Source of the DNA: Bacillus sp. FJAT-27264
GTDB taxonomy: Bacteria > Bacillota > Bacilli > Paenibacillales > Paenibacillaceae
Length of the DNA: 64,000 nt
Direction of reading: 5' to 3'
NCBI RefSeq assembly: GCF_001682855.1
Contig: NZ_MAQW01000001.1
Span: 186,001-250,000 of the forward strand
Part shown: positions 26,218-36,641 of the stretch, one piece after another
How the letters are laid out: each line of letters opens with the position of its first letter
Numbering within the stretch: position 1 is the first letter of the stretch
Program-made: the position numbers and the translations under genes
Notes under the pieces: model-generated
Databases searched by the model: none
What the model was told of the DNA's origin: nothing
The model's input: the letters and a program-made list of their open reading frames with translations, nothing else

Positions 26218-27510
26218 TTACAATAACGTTTTAAGTCCATATTGGTTGGCAATGTATTTAACCTCTTTCAGTGAACCCAACCATCTTCTGCGTTGTCTCT
26301 TCTTGGCGTACCACCGGGTTAAGCGTTGTAGAATATACCAGTCCAACTTGGCTAATCTCTTTTGACTGTAGTTCGTGTAATAGTAATTTCTCCATCCTTG
26401 AATCTTTGGATTGAGCCACTCTACATGCTCCGCGAACGATCTTGATCGCATGCCAGGCGGTGCTAATCTTTCTTTCACCACGCCTCGGATGCGTTCCTCT
26501 GCCTTCTTCGTTAGCCATTGCTGCGTGGTATAGTATACTTTCCCTTGAGACGTTTCTGCCTTCGTTTTCCGGTGGTGCATCCCTAAGAAGTCGAATCCTT
26601 CGTCTCCTGTCCATAAGCCGACAATGCGAGTTTTAGTTGGGTGTAGGGTCAACTCCAGACGTTCCATGATTCTGCATATGAGTTCATACGCATGTTCGGC
26701 GTCCTTTTTGGTTTTACAGATCACTACAAAATCGTCTGCATACCTTGTCAGTTCTCCCACGCCACTTCCGTGTTTCTCCCACAGCCGGTCAAAGTAGTTC
26801 AGATAGATATTGGCCAGAAGCGGTGAAATGACACCACCTTGCGGTGTTCCTAAATCGGAACGCCTTACGTTTCCTTCTTCCATAACCCCCGCCTGTAGCC
26901 ACTTCCGTATTAACTTCAGGATCCGCCTGTCATTGATACGCATCTGCAAGAGTTTCATAAGCTTCTCTTGATTAATGTTGTCGAAGTAACCTTGGATATC
27001 GACGTCAACTACCCAATTCCCTTTGCGGTTGCAGGCTTTCCGGATTCGATCTAGCGCTCCTTTCGCACTTCGTTTCGGGCGAAATCCGAAGGATACTTCT
27101 TCGAAGTCTGCTTCAAAGATGGGTTCAATCACGATTTTCGTTGCCATTTGGATGACTCGGTCGCGCACAGTAGGTATGCCCAGCGGCCTTTGTTTCCCAT
27201 CTTTCTTCGGGATATAATGCCGCCGTACGGGCTCTGGATGGTAGTTGCCTTCTTTTAATTCTCGTTCGCATTCCTTAAGGAATCTCGTTTCTCCTTGTTC
27301 CTCAATATCTGCGAGCGTCACGGCATCTACTCCTGCAGCTCCCTTGTTGGCTTTCACTTGTCTCCATGCTTCGCATAGGACATCCCACCGATAGACTTTG
27401 TCATATAGTGCATGGAATTTACGCTTGTTGTTCTCCTTGGCCGCATGACCTAGCTTTTCTTGGAGTTCTTGAACTTTTTCCTTGGGTGTCGTTAGCCATT
27501 TGGCATTCAC
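26218..27510 (-). CDS. ltrA: Group II intron reverse transcriptase/maturase
   Basis: A 430-residue intron-encoded protein. The RT domain carries [46 protein letters not shown] and the catalytic YADDFVVI. The maturase (GIIM) domain follows with [16 protein letters not shown]. The protein ends without an HNH endonuclease domain, as in group IIC proteins. The frame is open throughout, so the intron may still be active. The start is GTG after GGGGGTACGAG. Confidence 0.95.
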   Translation of the reverse strand: MNAKWLTTPKEKVQELQEKLGHAAKENNKRKFHALYDKVYRWDVLCEAWRQVKANKGAAGVDAVTLADIEEQGETRFLKECERELKEGNYHPEPVRRHYIPKKDGKQRPLGIPTVRDRVIQMATKIVIEPIFEADFEEVSFGFRPKRSAKGALDRIRKACNRKGNWVVDVDIQGYFDNINQEKLMKLLQMRINDRRILKLIRKWLQAGVMEEGNVRRSDLGTPQGGVISPLLANIYLNYFDRLWEKHGSGVGELTRYADDFVVICKTKKDAEHAYELICRIMERLELTLHPTKTRIVGLWTGDEGFDFLGMHHRKTKAETSQGKVYYTTQQWLTKKAEERIRGVVKERLAPPGMRSRSFAEHVEWLNPKIQGWRNYYYTNYSQKRLAKLDWYILQRLTRWYAKKRQRRRWLGSLKEVKYIANQYGLKTLL

Positions 27511-28046
27511 TCACTCGTACCCCCTCCAAAAGCATAAACAAAGCAGGGCTCCTTCCCTCCCTAAGGTTGTGTTGTCCTTAGGTTCTTCGGTACTATGGGC
27601 CCCTCGGACTCCCTTCCCACAGACGGTTCATTTCATCTTCTGGACTTATAGAGCGTCTCTTTACGGGTTCCTAAAAAAAAATCCCGTGTGGGAGAGGGTC
27701 TCCCCAGTTCACTACATTATCTTTCAAACCATGCCGTTCCCTATACGCCGGAGGATTCTTCACTGTTGTTCCAAGTTCTGCGCAGCTTCCTTGGCCTTCG
27801 TCTATATAAGCGAGACTCGGCACCCTCTTCTCCCCTTCGCAGGGCCTTTTTGACGACGCGGCAGGATTCACTTCATGTTGCGGCCTGGATTGTCGCTCGC
27901 CCTGTCTCGGACAGGTACTTTTGTCGATGCGCTTTTACACACAGATTTCGCCATGCGCAAGCATCCTAGCTACAAAGGTGGCTTGGCCCCTCCTTTGGTT
28001 GGACTTTCACCAACAAGATAATGCGTGCCTCTGGGCACGCCTTAAT

Positions 28047-28077
28047 AAAAAAGGGCTATCCAGAAATTCTGGATAAC
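28047..28077 (-). terminator. Terminator of the MFS gene, used as intron landing site
   Basis: On the minus strand, the arms GGTTATCCAGAA and TCTGGATAGCC form a 12-bp stem (one G-U pair) and are followed by TTTTTTATT. The group II intron begins about seven bases beyond it. Confidence 0.88.
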
Positions 28078-28153
28078 CTGTCATACAACACTACACTTTA
28101 AGCTGACACTCGCGCTTTTCTGAGTAACTTATGAATCTGGATATCATAAATAA

Positions 28154-29407
28154 TTACTTGACCGTTTCTTCAGTACCATTATATCTATTTGCTTGTTTCG
28201 CATTTACCCGACCCGCTAGCGAACCAACGAAGGAAAGAGCGAACCCAGCCGATGCAATGATATATAGCATTTGAATCCCCAGAGTATCCGCTATCCAGCC
28301 AGATAATAATAAAGAAACTCCATATAGAATTGAGGTAAGTGACGATTGAGCCGCAAATAGCGGCGGGAGCTCTGAAGTGGGGACACTAGTTTGGTAAGAA
28401 GTTCTTTCCGCCAAATTCTTTATAGCTTGGAAAGCCCCTATGGCGAACATGATGCCGAGCGTCACCACTGGACTAGTAGAAAAACTGAAGCCGAGTGTTA
28501 GCGCAGCAACGAAACCACTGCCTACAGTCAGCATAACACCAAGATTCCACTTTGCGTCCGTCAAACGACTCATCAAAATGCTTATGAGAACGAATCCACC
28601 TAAATTAGCGCCGTTCATCCATCCCCACCATATTTCGCCTACATGTAGTCGTTCATTTACGAATACGAGCAATAGCGCTCCAGCAAATGCCCCTCTAAAT
28701 AAACCTTCCCAAAAATCCATCCATAACAAGACACGTAACTTGGGTAACGTAAAATAAATACGCCAACCCTCTTGAAGGGATTGTCCCCAAGAAACGACTG
28801 GTGTTTGGTCCGCGCTGCTTCTGACTTCTTTTATCATTGCGGATGATATACAAGCACCGCCTAATAGCAGTGTTGACAGGAGCAGTACTTGGCTCGCGCC
28901 GAGCCAACTAACCGTAACGGACCCGAACGCCCATCCAGCCAGAGAACAAGTCTCAACAACACCCGCTAGTACGCTATTCGCTTTAAGTAACGAAGTTTCA
29001 GGTACGGTCAGTGCAACAAGCGACGACCTGACAGGACCCGCAACACCCTCCAGAATAGATATCCCGAATACCATCCCGACCAATATAGCAATATTGGGAT
29101 TCTCATTACCCTTTAACAGCATGTATATGGTGAGTAAGCCCAAGCCAAGTGTTTGCCCGCCAAGACTAGAGGTAAGCAGGCGGTTCAATCGCAGTTTAAG
29201 CATGATAACAGGAGCCACTACGCTACCGACTGTCATACCCGCAACTCTAAGTAGTGGATACAAAGCGGTTATGGTCGCCGAACCAGAAAGATGATAAAGC
29301 GTGACAACTAGCGCCAAAATGTACCAGATGTCTCCTAAAGTAGATAGAGCCTGACTAAGCCAGAGTCTATGAAATGATTGTGTAAGCAATGGACTCATCC
29401 TTCCCAA
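28154..29407 (-). CDS. Major facilitator superfamily transporter
   Basis: A 417-residue integral membrane protein with 10-12 hydrophobic segments. The N-terminus FHRLWLSQALSTLGDIWYIL matches the first helix of the DHA3/Bcr-like drug exporter branch, and the central loop around residues 195-215 separates two six-helix halves. It is a single gene with a terminator and an intron behind it. Direction and substrate are not deducible; export of a small lipophilic compound is the usual role. Confidence 0.85.
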   Translation of the reverse strand: MGRMSPLLTQSFHRLWLSQALSTLGDIWYILALVVTLYHLSGSATITALYPLLRVAGMTVGSVVAPVIMLKLRLNRLLTSSLGGQTLGLGLLTIYMLLKGNENPNIAILVGMVFGISILEGVAGPVRSSLVALTVPETSLLKANSVLAGVVETCSLAGWAFGSVTVSWLGASQVLLLSTLLLGGACISSAMIKEVRSSADQTPVVSWGQSLQEGWRIYFTLPKLRVLLWMDFWEGLFRGAFAGALLLVFVNERLHVGEIWWGWMNGANLGGFVLISILMSRLTDAKWNLGVMLTVGSGFVAALTLGFSFSTSPVVTLGIMFAIGAFQAIKNLAERTSYQTSVPTSELPPLFAAQSSLTSILYGVSLLLSGWIADTLGIQMLYIIASAGFALSFVGSLAGRVNAKQANRYNGTEETVK

Positions 29408-29521
29408 TATTCAGTTGTATTCAGGAAAAGGAATGAGCTTTTACAACGGTCTGCCTCCGATCAAAATGAAAAAGATTGTTTCATTGTAGCATTTTTCATT
29501 CCGAATAGCATTCCTTCTGGC

Positions 29522-29587
29522 AAAAAAAAGAACCCCGGCTGTGCGTACAATCCCTCCTAATGAAGGAGCACGACACAACCAGGGTTG
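29522..29587 (-). terminator. Terminator of the PBP1 gene
   Basis: On the minus strand, the arms AACCCTGGTTGTG and CACAGCCGGGGTT have an inner hairpin and are followed by TTTTTTTT. Confidence 0.85.
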
Positions 29588-29623
29588 TAGAACTTCTATT
29601 CAGTTGTTGCAATAACCAACCTC

Positions 29624-32194
29624 TTAAGGCGCAGTTGCGCCATCCGTACCCGCTTCAAGATCGGAATTGGTCGGGGCACCCGTGTCGACACCAGCATTGG
29701 CTGGATTGCCAGGTTCAGTTGTAGCTGCTGGCGGCGGTGTCGTAATAGGGGGAGGCGTCGGAATTGGCGGCAGTGTACTCTCAGGCGGAGCAGTCGTTCC
29801 GCTGTTACTTCCACCACTACCGTTATCACCACCCTGGTCTCCACCTCCATTATTCCCTCCTTGGTCATCTCCACCGTTACCCGGCGTTTCGACAGGGACA
29901 TTAGGATCAGGGGTGATCGTAGGTTCTGGGGTCGGTTCTTCATCCTCCACATAGATGGAGACCGTACTCGATGCCGGGCCTTCTGTACCCAGCTCAGGAT
30001 AATAAGCCGTTACATAATATTCATAGGTCAGACCTGGCATCGCGCTGATGTCGCCAACCCCGGCATTTGTTGTGCTCAGTACGGAACTGAAGTTCGCTTC
30101 CGAAGTCTCCTTGCGGTAAACACGATACTCTACACCCGCAGTAGATACGGCATTCCAGCTGAGATTTACCGTCAACGTAGACGGATCATATTGGGCGGAC
30201 AGACCGCTCACTGCCTGTATAGTTTCTGGAGTCGGTGTAGGTTCCAGGTTAACGATATTGTCCGGCCGCGGGAACGACTTCTTCGGCACATCTCGCAGCG
30301 CTTCCTTCATCACCTTGCCCCAGAATGCTGCTGCCAGCGGACTGCTGTTCTTGAGCAGATGCTTCTTGCTTGGTTTGTCATACCCCATCCAGACGGCTGC
30401 CGTCCATTCCGGAGTATAGCCGACGAACCAGACATCACGGTTCGAGCTGATACCAGGGTATCCACTTTGGGTTGTGCCGGTCTTGCCGGCTACCGGACGG
30501 TCAATTCTGGCTTTTTTACCCGTTCCGCTCTCAACGACCTTCTGCATCATATCGGTCATCTGGTATGCGGTACTTTCTTTCATGACCCGCGTCGGTGTCG
30601 TATTCGCCTTGAATTTGGCTTCTCCGCTGCTATCTGTAATTGATTTGATCGAATAAGCATCACGGATTTCACCACCGTTGGCAAAAGCACTGTATGCTTG
30701 CGCCATCTCCAGCGTGTTCGTTCCCTTGCTCATGCCCCCGAGTGCCAGCGAAAGGTTCTTGTCTTCATCGGTGAGGTCAATCCCCATTTTCTTGGCGAAT
30801 TGGAAGCCTGTATTCACGCCGATTTCATTCAGCAGCCATACCGCCGGAATATTCTCCGACTTCTGTAAGGCATCGCTCATACTAATTGTGCTGGAATATC
30901 CATGCAGATTGTTCGGACAGTATTTGCCGAAACACTGCTTCACATTGCTGAGCAAGGAATTCTCGTTGAATTTGCCAGTCTCCAATGCCGGCGCGTATGA
31001 CACCAGCGGCTTGAAGGCAGAACCCGGCGAACGGCGGCTAGCGGTTACCCGGCTATAGCCTTTTTTCTCATAGTTCCGGCCACCAAGCAGAGCAACAATA
31101 CTTCCGTTCTCCTGGTTGATGATGGTCATCGAGCCTTGCACTAGATCATCGTCCACACTTTTCTCAAAGTTGGAGCTGTCGGCAAAGGCATCCTCTACCG
31201 TTTCTTGCGCGTGCTTATCCATAGTAGTGTAGATCTTATATCCGCCGATATTCAGATCATCCTCGGTCAGTCCATACTTATCTTCTGCTTCGTCCACTAC
31301 ATAGTCAATGAAAGCCTGATAGCGTTGTTTCGTTTCCGGCGGCTTGTAGTTGTAGTCCACCACTTTGGCTTCGTCCCGCTCTTGTTCGGTAATGTACCCC
31401 TGCTCATACATGAGCTGCAGCACAACCGCACGACGTTCCTTGGACAAGTCCGGATTGCGGAGCGGATTATATCGTGAAGGACCTTTAGGCATAGCCGCCA
31501 AGGTTGCCATCTGCCAGATTTTCAGCTGACTAAGATCACTTTGGCCGAAATAACGGATCGAAGCAGCCTTGATACCATACACTGTACCACCGAAGTTAAT
31601 CCGGTTCAGATAGAGCGTAATAATATCTTCCTTCGTCTTCTGATTCTCTAGTGCGACAGCGATGGAGACCTCTGTTGCTTTTCGGAAAAAGGTCTTATCC
31701 CGTGTTAAAAAGATGTTCTTGGCGAGCTGCTGCGTAATCGTACTACCGCCCTCCACCATGCTCCGTGCGGCAATATCCTTGACTGCGGCACGGCCGATAG
31801 ACCACAGATCCACCCCGCTATGCTCGAAGAATCGTCTGTCCTCTGTGGCTACAAACGCATCAATCAGCAGCTTCGGGATCTTGTCATACTCCACCGGATC
31901 ACTCTTCTCAAAAGCTAACTCGCCGATAATATTCGCATTCCGGTCATAGATTTTGGTTGTTGGGTTTACGGTCAGCTTGTCTTCGTTCTCCTGCAGCAGC
32001 TTCTCTCCGTTCAGCATAATGAAGAGGTAACCACCCAGCGCACAAAAAATAGCTAGTGCTGTTGCAAAAAACAAACTCCATAATACACGTTTTTTGGTAA
32101 GAAACTTTTTCTTCTTTGCATTTGTCTTTGGTTTGGATGACATCGGCGTTCTGTCTCTATTCCGATTCGTCCTGGACATTTCATCTTTAGACAT
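29624..32194 (-). CDS. Class A penicillin-binding protein (PBP1A-like) with FN3 and Gly/Pro tail
   Basis: An 856-residue bifunctional wall synthase. A basic cytosolic tail and one membrane helix (about 36-58) precede the GT51 glycosyltransferase (ATEDRRFFEHSG, GGSTITQQLAKN, KTKEDIITLYLN) and the transpeptidase (SPGSAFKPL with active Ser, SENIPAV, KTGTTQSG). A fibronectin type III-like domain follows at about 675-755. The last 100 residues are low complexity, rich in Gly, Asn, Pro and Thr, probably wall-spanning. It is a single gene between the MFS gene and hfq, all leftward. Confidence 0.95.
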   Translation of the reverse strand: MSKDEMSRTNRNRDRTPMSSKPKTNAKKKKFLTKKRVLWSLFFATALAIFCALGGYLFIMLNGEKLLQENEDKLTVNPTTKIYDRNANIIGELAFEKSDPVEYDKIPKLLIDAFVATEDRRFFEHSGVDLWSIGRAAVKDIAARSMVEGGSTITQQLAKNIFLTRDKTFFRKATEVSIAVALENQKTKEDIITLYLNRINFGGTVYGIKAASIRYFGQSDLSQLKIWQMATLAAMPKGPSRYNPLRNPDLSKERRAVVLQLMYEQGYITEQERDEAKVVDYNYKPPETKQRYQAFIDYVVDEAEDKYGLTEDDLNIGGYKIYTTMDKHAQETVEDAFADSSNFEKSVDDDLVQGSMTIINQENGSIVALLGGRNYEKKGYSRVTASRRSPGSAFKPLVSYAPALETGKFNENSLLSNVKQCFGKYCPNNLHGYSSTISMSDALQKSENIPAVWLLNEIGVNTGFQFAKKMGIDLTDEDKNLSLALGGMSKGTNTLEMAQAYSAFANGGEIRDAYSIKSITDSSGEAKFKANTTPTRVMKESTAYQMTDMMQKVVESGTGKKARIDRPVAGKTGTTQSGYPGISSNRDVWFVGYTPEWTAAVWMGYDKPSKKHLLKNSSPLAAAFWGKVMKEALRDVPKKSFPRPDNIVNLEPTPTPETIQAVSGLSAQYDPSTLTVNLSWNAVSTAGVEYRVYRKETSEANFSSVLSTTNAGVGDISAMPGLTYEYYVTAYYPELGTEGPASSTVSIYVEDEEPTPEPTITPDPNVPVETPGNGGDDQGGNNGGGDQGGDNGSGGSNSGTTAPPESTLPPIPTPPPITTPPPAATTEPGNPANAGVDTGAPTNSDLEAGTDGATAP

Positions 32195-32369
32195 GGTGCC
32201 TCCTGACTCCCTTTAAGGAAAAAAAATCGTGAATGCCTTCCTGAATGAAAAGAACAACCTTCTCAGGTTGCTCCTTCTCACTCTTTATTCAAACGCTGTA
32301 TACACAAAAAGGTTTCACTTCAGTTGTTTAAAATCTGCCAGGCAGATCAATCAAGCACGCGCCCGATCG

Positions 32370-32609
32370 TTATTCCTCGTTGCTGTTATCATGCATCAAG
32401 GACACGCTGCGTTGCGGTGTGAAGGTAGAAATGGCATGCTTGTACACCATTTGCTGACGGCCATCACTGTCAATGACAATGGTGAAATTGTCGAAAGCTT
32501 TAATGATGCCCCGGATTTGAAAACCGTTGGTCAAATATACTGTAGCAGGGATATTCTCTTTGCGCAGTTGGTTCAAGAACGTATCTTGGATGTTAATGGA
32601 CTTGTTCAT
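32370..32609 (-). CDS. hfq: RNA chaperone Hfq
   Basis: A 79-residue Sm-like hexamer subunit that helps small RNAs pair with mRNAs. It starts [20 protein letters not shown] and has the Sm1 motif [20 protein letters not shown] and the Sm2 motif [10 protein letters not shown]. The ATG at 32609 is used because GGGGGT lies just upstream; a longer TTG-started frame would use that ribosome site as coding sequence. In many relatives hfq follows miaA directly; here an ABC transporter cassette of about 4.5 kb lies between them. Confidence 0.96.
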   Translation of the reverse strand: MNKSINIQDTFLNQLRKENIPATVYLTNGFQIRGIIKAFDNFTIVIDSDGRQQMVYKHAISTFTPQRSVSLMHDNSNEE

Positions 32610-32991
32610 ATGACGTACCCCCAATGGTTCAATTAGATTGTTCAGAAGTATATTCTAGACCTGAGAGAAACTTTCCTGCTATTATATCACGGATCATCCC
32701 CCTTCTTCAATGGAGGATGCACGGGGTAACACAGGGGCTTATTTTATCGGTCAAGGATATATTCATCACTTCTTGATTAAAACGAATAAATTCAAGTTCA
32801 GCACTGAATCTCTTAAAAAGTGGCTCCCCCTTAATGTGTTGTACTCATACATTATAAGCCTATTGTAATCCTTGGTCCAATTGTCAGATGACACCTGGCC
32901 CAAGTTCCTCACAAAGTATTGATTTCGACCTCGCCTTCCTATTCTCCTTCTTCAATTCACATTGAAACCTGATCCCGCTTAAAAAATCCGT
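32610..32991. other. Intergenic region upstream of hfq
   Basis: A 382-base gap with the hfq promoter at its left end. The rest is unremarkable AT-rich sequence; no clear terminator for the ABC genes was found. Confidence 0.5.
32681..32710 (-). promoter_or_regulatory. hfq promoter
   Basis: On the minus strand, TTGAAG (32705-32710) and TATAAT (32681-32686) are 18 bases apart, with TG one base before the -10 (extended type). Confidence 0.65.
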
Positions 32992-34836
32992 CTACACCGC
33001 CCGCTCAAACTGGCTAACATACAATTCATGATAGACACCATCAAGCTTAAGCAACTGCTCATGGGGACCTTGTTCAACAATCCGGCCGCTCTGGATAACC
33101 AGGATACGGTCCGCATCCTGAATTGTACTGAGTCTGTGCGCAATGACAAAGCTGGTGCGTCCCTGCATGAGGGTCTTCATGGCCTGCTGAATCTGCATCT
33201 CTGTACGGGTATCTACGCTACTCGTTGCTTCATCCAAAATCAAAATAGCTGGATCAGCAAGAATAGCGCGTGCGATCGTCAGCAATTGGCGCTGTCCATG
33301 ACTCAAATTACTGCCTTCCGTCTCCAGTATCGTGTCATAGCCATGCGGAAGTCTTGCGATAAAATCGGCGGCATTGGCCAGTCTTGCGGCCTCCTCAACC
33401 TCTTTGTCAGTGGCCTCAAGGCGTCCAAAACGAATGTTCTCGCGTATCGTCCCTGAGAATACATGAGCGTCTTGCAGAACCATCCCGATCTGGCTCCGAA
33501 GTCCACGTTTGTTCAGCTTCCGAATGTCAAAGCCATCAATGGTAATTGAACCATCCGTCATCTCATAAAACCGGGTCAGCAGATTTACAATCGTCGTCTT
33601 ACCTGATCCAGTCGGGCCGACAATGGCCACTTTTTCGCCGGGCATGGCTTCAAAGGTTACCCCGTTCAAAATGGGCGAATCCTCTTTGTAGCGGAAGGAT
33701 ACGTCACGGAAATCAACTTTCCCGGTCAAGTTCGGACATTTCATCTCTCCCTCGTTTACTGATTCGTATTCAGACGGTAAATCTAACACTTCAAACACAC
33801 GCTCCGCCCCCGCAATGGCAGACTGAATCAGATTGTACTGGTTAGCCAGTTCAGAGATCGGACGCCCGAATTGCTTGGAATAATTCAGGAAGCTTACGAT
33901 AATCCCGACCGTGGCCAGCCCGTGGTAAGCCATCCAGCCACCGGTACCCGCAATGATTGCAAAGCCAAGATTATTAATAAGGTTCATAACCGGCCCCACA
34001 AGTCCAGATACAATCTGTGCTTTGATGCCGACTTTGTTCAGTTTATGGCTGATCCCGCGAAACCGTTCTGTCTCATTAGCTTCTCTTACGTATTGCTTCA
34101 CGACCTTTTGTCCGCTGATCGTCTCCTCAATAAACCCGTTAAGCTCGCCCAAATGCCGCTGCTGATCCTTAAAATAGATTCGGCTCAATCCGGCGATTTT
34201 GCGGCTGCTTACGAGCACAAGAGGGATGGTTAACATTGCAACCACTGTAAGCGGAACATTCAGGGTGAGCATGATGACCAGCGAACCACTCAGCGTAATG
34301 AGACTGTTCAGAAGCTGTGTCACACTCTGATTCAGCGAATTCGATACATTCTCGATATCGTTGGTTGCCCTGCTCATCAGCTCTCCGCGAGCGTGTGTGT
34401 CGAAGAACTGTACCGATAACTCCTGATATTTGGCGAATAAGTCACGCCGGAGTTCAAGCACCGTATTTTGCGACACTGCCGTCATGACATAGGCCTGCAC
34501 CCAGGCAACCAGACTAGAAAGCCCATAGATCCCCAGCAGGAGAAGGCTAAAGCGAACCAGCAAATTGTATTCGCGTGGAATAACGGCGATGTCTATCGCC
34601 TTGCCCAGCAGAAACGGTGCAACCAACGATAACACTGCATTCAGCACAGTGAAAATGTACACCACGATCAATCCGCCCCGTTGACGATTCAAATAAGCCC
34701 AGATGCGTCTAATGGTGGCACTCCGGTTCTTAGCGCGAACGATTGGCATGGCAGGTCCGCCTCCTCCATGACCCCTGCCGAAGGCGCCCGGCGGGCCGGG
34801 TACCTGTGCCGATGTACGATTATGGGGACTGGACAT
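32992..34836 (-). CDS. ABC exporter half-transporter, canonical ATPase site
   Basis: A 614-residue fusion of six membrane helices and an ATPase. Walker A is GPTGSGKTTIVNLL, the signature LSHGQRQLLTIARA and Walker B ILILDEATSSVD, with the catalytic glutamate. A flexible Gly-rich head (PGAFGRGHGGGGPAMP) precedes the membrane part. It partners with the upstream gene: the stop and start overlap as TAATG. The pair resembles BmrC/BmrD, YheI/YheH and LmrCD, heterodimeric multidrug or lipid exporters. Confidence 0.92.
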   Translation of the reverse strand: MSSPHNRTSAQVPGPPGAFGRGHGGGGPAMPIVRAKNRSATIRRIWAYLNRQRGGLIVVYIFTVLNAVLSLVAPFLLGKAIDIAVIPREYNLLVRFSLLLLGIYGLSSLVAWVQAYVMTAVSQNTVLELRRDLFAKYQELSVQFFDTHARGELMSRATNDIENVSNSLNQSVTQLLNSLITLSGSLVIMLTLNVPLTVVAMLTIPLVLVSSRKIAGLSRIYFKDQQRHLGELNGFIEETISGQKVVKQYVREANETERFRGISHKLNKVGIKAQIVSGLVGPVMNLINNLGFAIIAGTGGWMAYHGLATVGIIVSFLNYSKQFGRPISELANQYNLIQSAIAGAERVFEVLDLPSEYESVNEGEMKCPNLTGKVDFRDVSFRYKEDSPILNGVTFEAMPGEKVAIVGPTGSGKTTIVNLLTRFYEMTDGSITIDGFDIRKLNKRGLRSQIGMVLQDAHVFSGTIRENIRFGRLEATDKEVEEAARLANAADFIARLPHGYDTILETEGSNLSHGQRQLLTIARAILADPAILILDEATSSVDTRTEMQIQQAMKTLMQGRTSFVIAHRLSTIQDADRILVIQSGRIVEQGPHEQLLKLDGVYHELYVSQFERAV

Positions 34837-36566
34837 TACGATACCTCCTCTTCCTTCAATTGCGATTGCCGGATCTCCTGATAAACTTCTGAAGTTCGCA
34901 GCAGTTCTTCGTGTGTACCCTGGGCAGCGATTACACCATTCTCCAAAATCAGAATTCGATCCGCATCAACGACAGACGACACGCGTTGCGTAATCAGAAT
35001 GTTCGTGCTGCTCCCCATCTCCTGACTGAGCCGCTTGCGAATTCGCGATTCAGTTACCGCATCCAGCGCACTGGTGCTGTCGTCCATAATTAGAATGGTA
35101 GGTTGAATCAGCATTGCCCGTGCAATAGATAGCCGCTGCTTCTGTCCACCGGATAGATTAATCCCACGTTGACCCAGTACAGTATCGTAAGCTTCAGGAA
35201 GCCCCATAATAAATCCATCTGCTTCCGCAGCAATAGCCGCCTGCTTAACCTCCTCATCCGTAGCATCAGGCCGGCCATAGCGGATATTATCGCGGATAGT
35301 TCCACTGAACAAAATCGTTTGCTGCATGACAAATCCGATGTTTTTGCGCAGATGCTCCAGGTCAATTCTTCGAATGTCTGAGCCGTCGATTGTAATAGAA
35401 CCTGACGACACCTCATAGATCCGCGACATGAGGCTAACCAGTGTCGACTTGCCCGCACCGGTGCCCCCAAGGATTGCGACCGTTTCACCAGGTTTAGCCG
35501 TAAATGAAATATCCTCCAGCACAAAATTCTCATCATTTGAATCATAAGCAAATGAGACCCTGTTAAACTCAACCTGACCGACATGAACAGCATTTGTTAG
35601 GCTGTCATGCGAATTTGCGATTTCATTCGTTGTTGCGAGCACTTCGCTTACACGATCCCCGGACACTTTTGCCCGCGAAATGAACGTGAGCATATTGCTC
35701 AGCATCAGCATCGACATAAGAAGCTGGGTCACATAGTTGATAAAAGCAATCAAATCGCCGATAGGCAATCCGTGATTCCAGTTTGCCAGTCCTCCAAACC
35801 AAAGAACCGCAACAATGCTGACATTCAGCACCAGCATCATGAGCGGTAAATTAAGTGACATAAGCCGTGTAACCTTGATCGCCGTCTCGGTATAATCCTT
35901 ATTCGCCTCGTTGAATCGCTTCTGCTCATGCTCGCCACGAACAAAGGCCTTAATGACACGAATCCCCGATAGATTTTCCTGCAGCACCGTGTTGACCCCA
36001 TCGAGCTTGACCTGCATTTTACTAAACAGCGGGAAGGAAAACCGGATCAGTACATAAAGCAGTACAAACAACAGCGGAACCGAGACAAGCAGGATAAGTG
36101 TCAATGAAGAACTGATGCGAATCGCCATAACCAAACTACCGATCAGTAGCAGTGGTGAACGCACGAGCGACCGCAGAATGATCTGAACAAACGTCTGTAG
36201 CTGCACCACATCGTTCGTTAGACGGGTAATCAGCGATCCGGTCTTCAGCTTATCCAGATTTCTATTAGAAAAAGTCTGTACCTGTTCAAACAGCCGAATC
36301 CGCAGATCGTTACCGAAATTTTGCGACGCGATGCTTGAAAAAATCGTACATCCCACACCACCAATCAGACCAATAAAGGCTACGCCCAGCATGGTCAGAC
36401 CAGTCGAGACAATATGCGACAAATCATTTTTCATTATGCCTTTGTCCACAATGCTTGCCATCAATGTAGGTTGAAGCAAATCCATAAACACTTCAACAAC
36501 CATCAGAAGGGGTGCCAGCACGCACCACAGCCAGTAAGGCTTAATAAAACTCTTTAGCTTTGACAT
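34836..36566 (-). CDS. ABC exporter half-transporter, degenerate ATPase site
   Basis: A 576-residue protein with six membrane helices in the first 310 residues and an ATPase after that. Walker A is GGTGAGKSTLVSLM and the signature LSGGQKQRLSIARA. Walker B reads ILIMDDSTSALD, with Asp in place of the catalytic Glu. One such non-canonical site per dimer is the mark of heterodimeric exporters of the BmrCD/TM287-288 kind. It is the first of the two ABC genes and follows the small 114-aa gene by 75 bases. Confidence 0.92.
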   Translation of the reverse strand: MSKLKSFIKPYWLWCVLAPLLMVVEVFMDLLQPTLMASIVDKGIMKNDLSHIVSTGLTMLGVAFIGLIGGVGCTIFSSIASQNFGNDLRIRLFEQVQTFSNRNLDKLKTGSLITRLTNDVVQLQTFVQIILRSLVRSPLLLIGSLVMAIRISSSLTLILLVSVPLLFVLLYVLIRFSFPLFSKMQVKLDGVNTVLQENLSGIRVIKAFVRGEHEQKRFNEANKDYTETAIKVTRLMSLNLPLMMLVLNVSIVAVLWFGGLANWNHGLPIGDLIAFINYVTQLLMSMLMLSNMLTFISRAKVSGDRVSEVLATTNEIANSHDSLTNAVHVGQVEFNRVSFAYDSNDENFVLEDISFTAKPGETVAILGGTGAGKSTLVSLMSRIYEVSSGSITIDGSDIRRIDLEHLRKNIGFVMQQTILFSGTIRDNIRYGRPDATDEEVKQAAIAAEADGFIMGLPEAYDTVLGQRGINLSGGQKQRLSIARAMLIQPTILIMDDSTSALDAVTESRIRKRLSQEMGSSTNILITQRVSSVVDADRILILENGVIAAQGTHEELLRTSEVYQEIRQSQLKEEEVS

Positions 36567-36641
36567 CTTTTCACCTGATTTCTGAAACTCGTGTTCTAAG
36601 GGTTAAACTAAAAACAACAATCATTGTGGCCATCAATCATA

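Larger units (their letters stand above)
26117..28040 (-). mobile_element. Group II intron with full-length maturase
   Basis: A leftward intron of about 1.9 kb. The 5' region starts near 28040 with a GTGCCC-type end inside a GCGTGCC/GGCACGC hairpin and continues with the structured domain I (GGTGAAAGTCC). The maturase gene sits in domain IV. Domain V is visible at 26154-26187 (arms AGCCGTATGAGG and CCTCACGTACGGTTT around GAAAA), and domain VI at about 26119-26151 with a candidate bulged A. The intron follows the MFS terminator hairpin directly, a site choice typical of group IIC. The exact ends are uncertain by a few bases. Confidence 0.85.

Noticed and set aside
29667..29954. Rightward Gly/Val/Pro/Ser-rich frame of 95 codons
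   Set aside because: It is the antisense of the low-complexity PBP tail, which leaves such frames open by composition.
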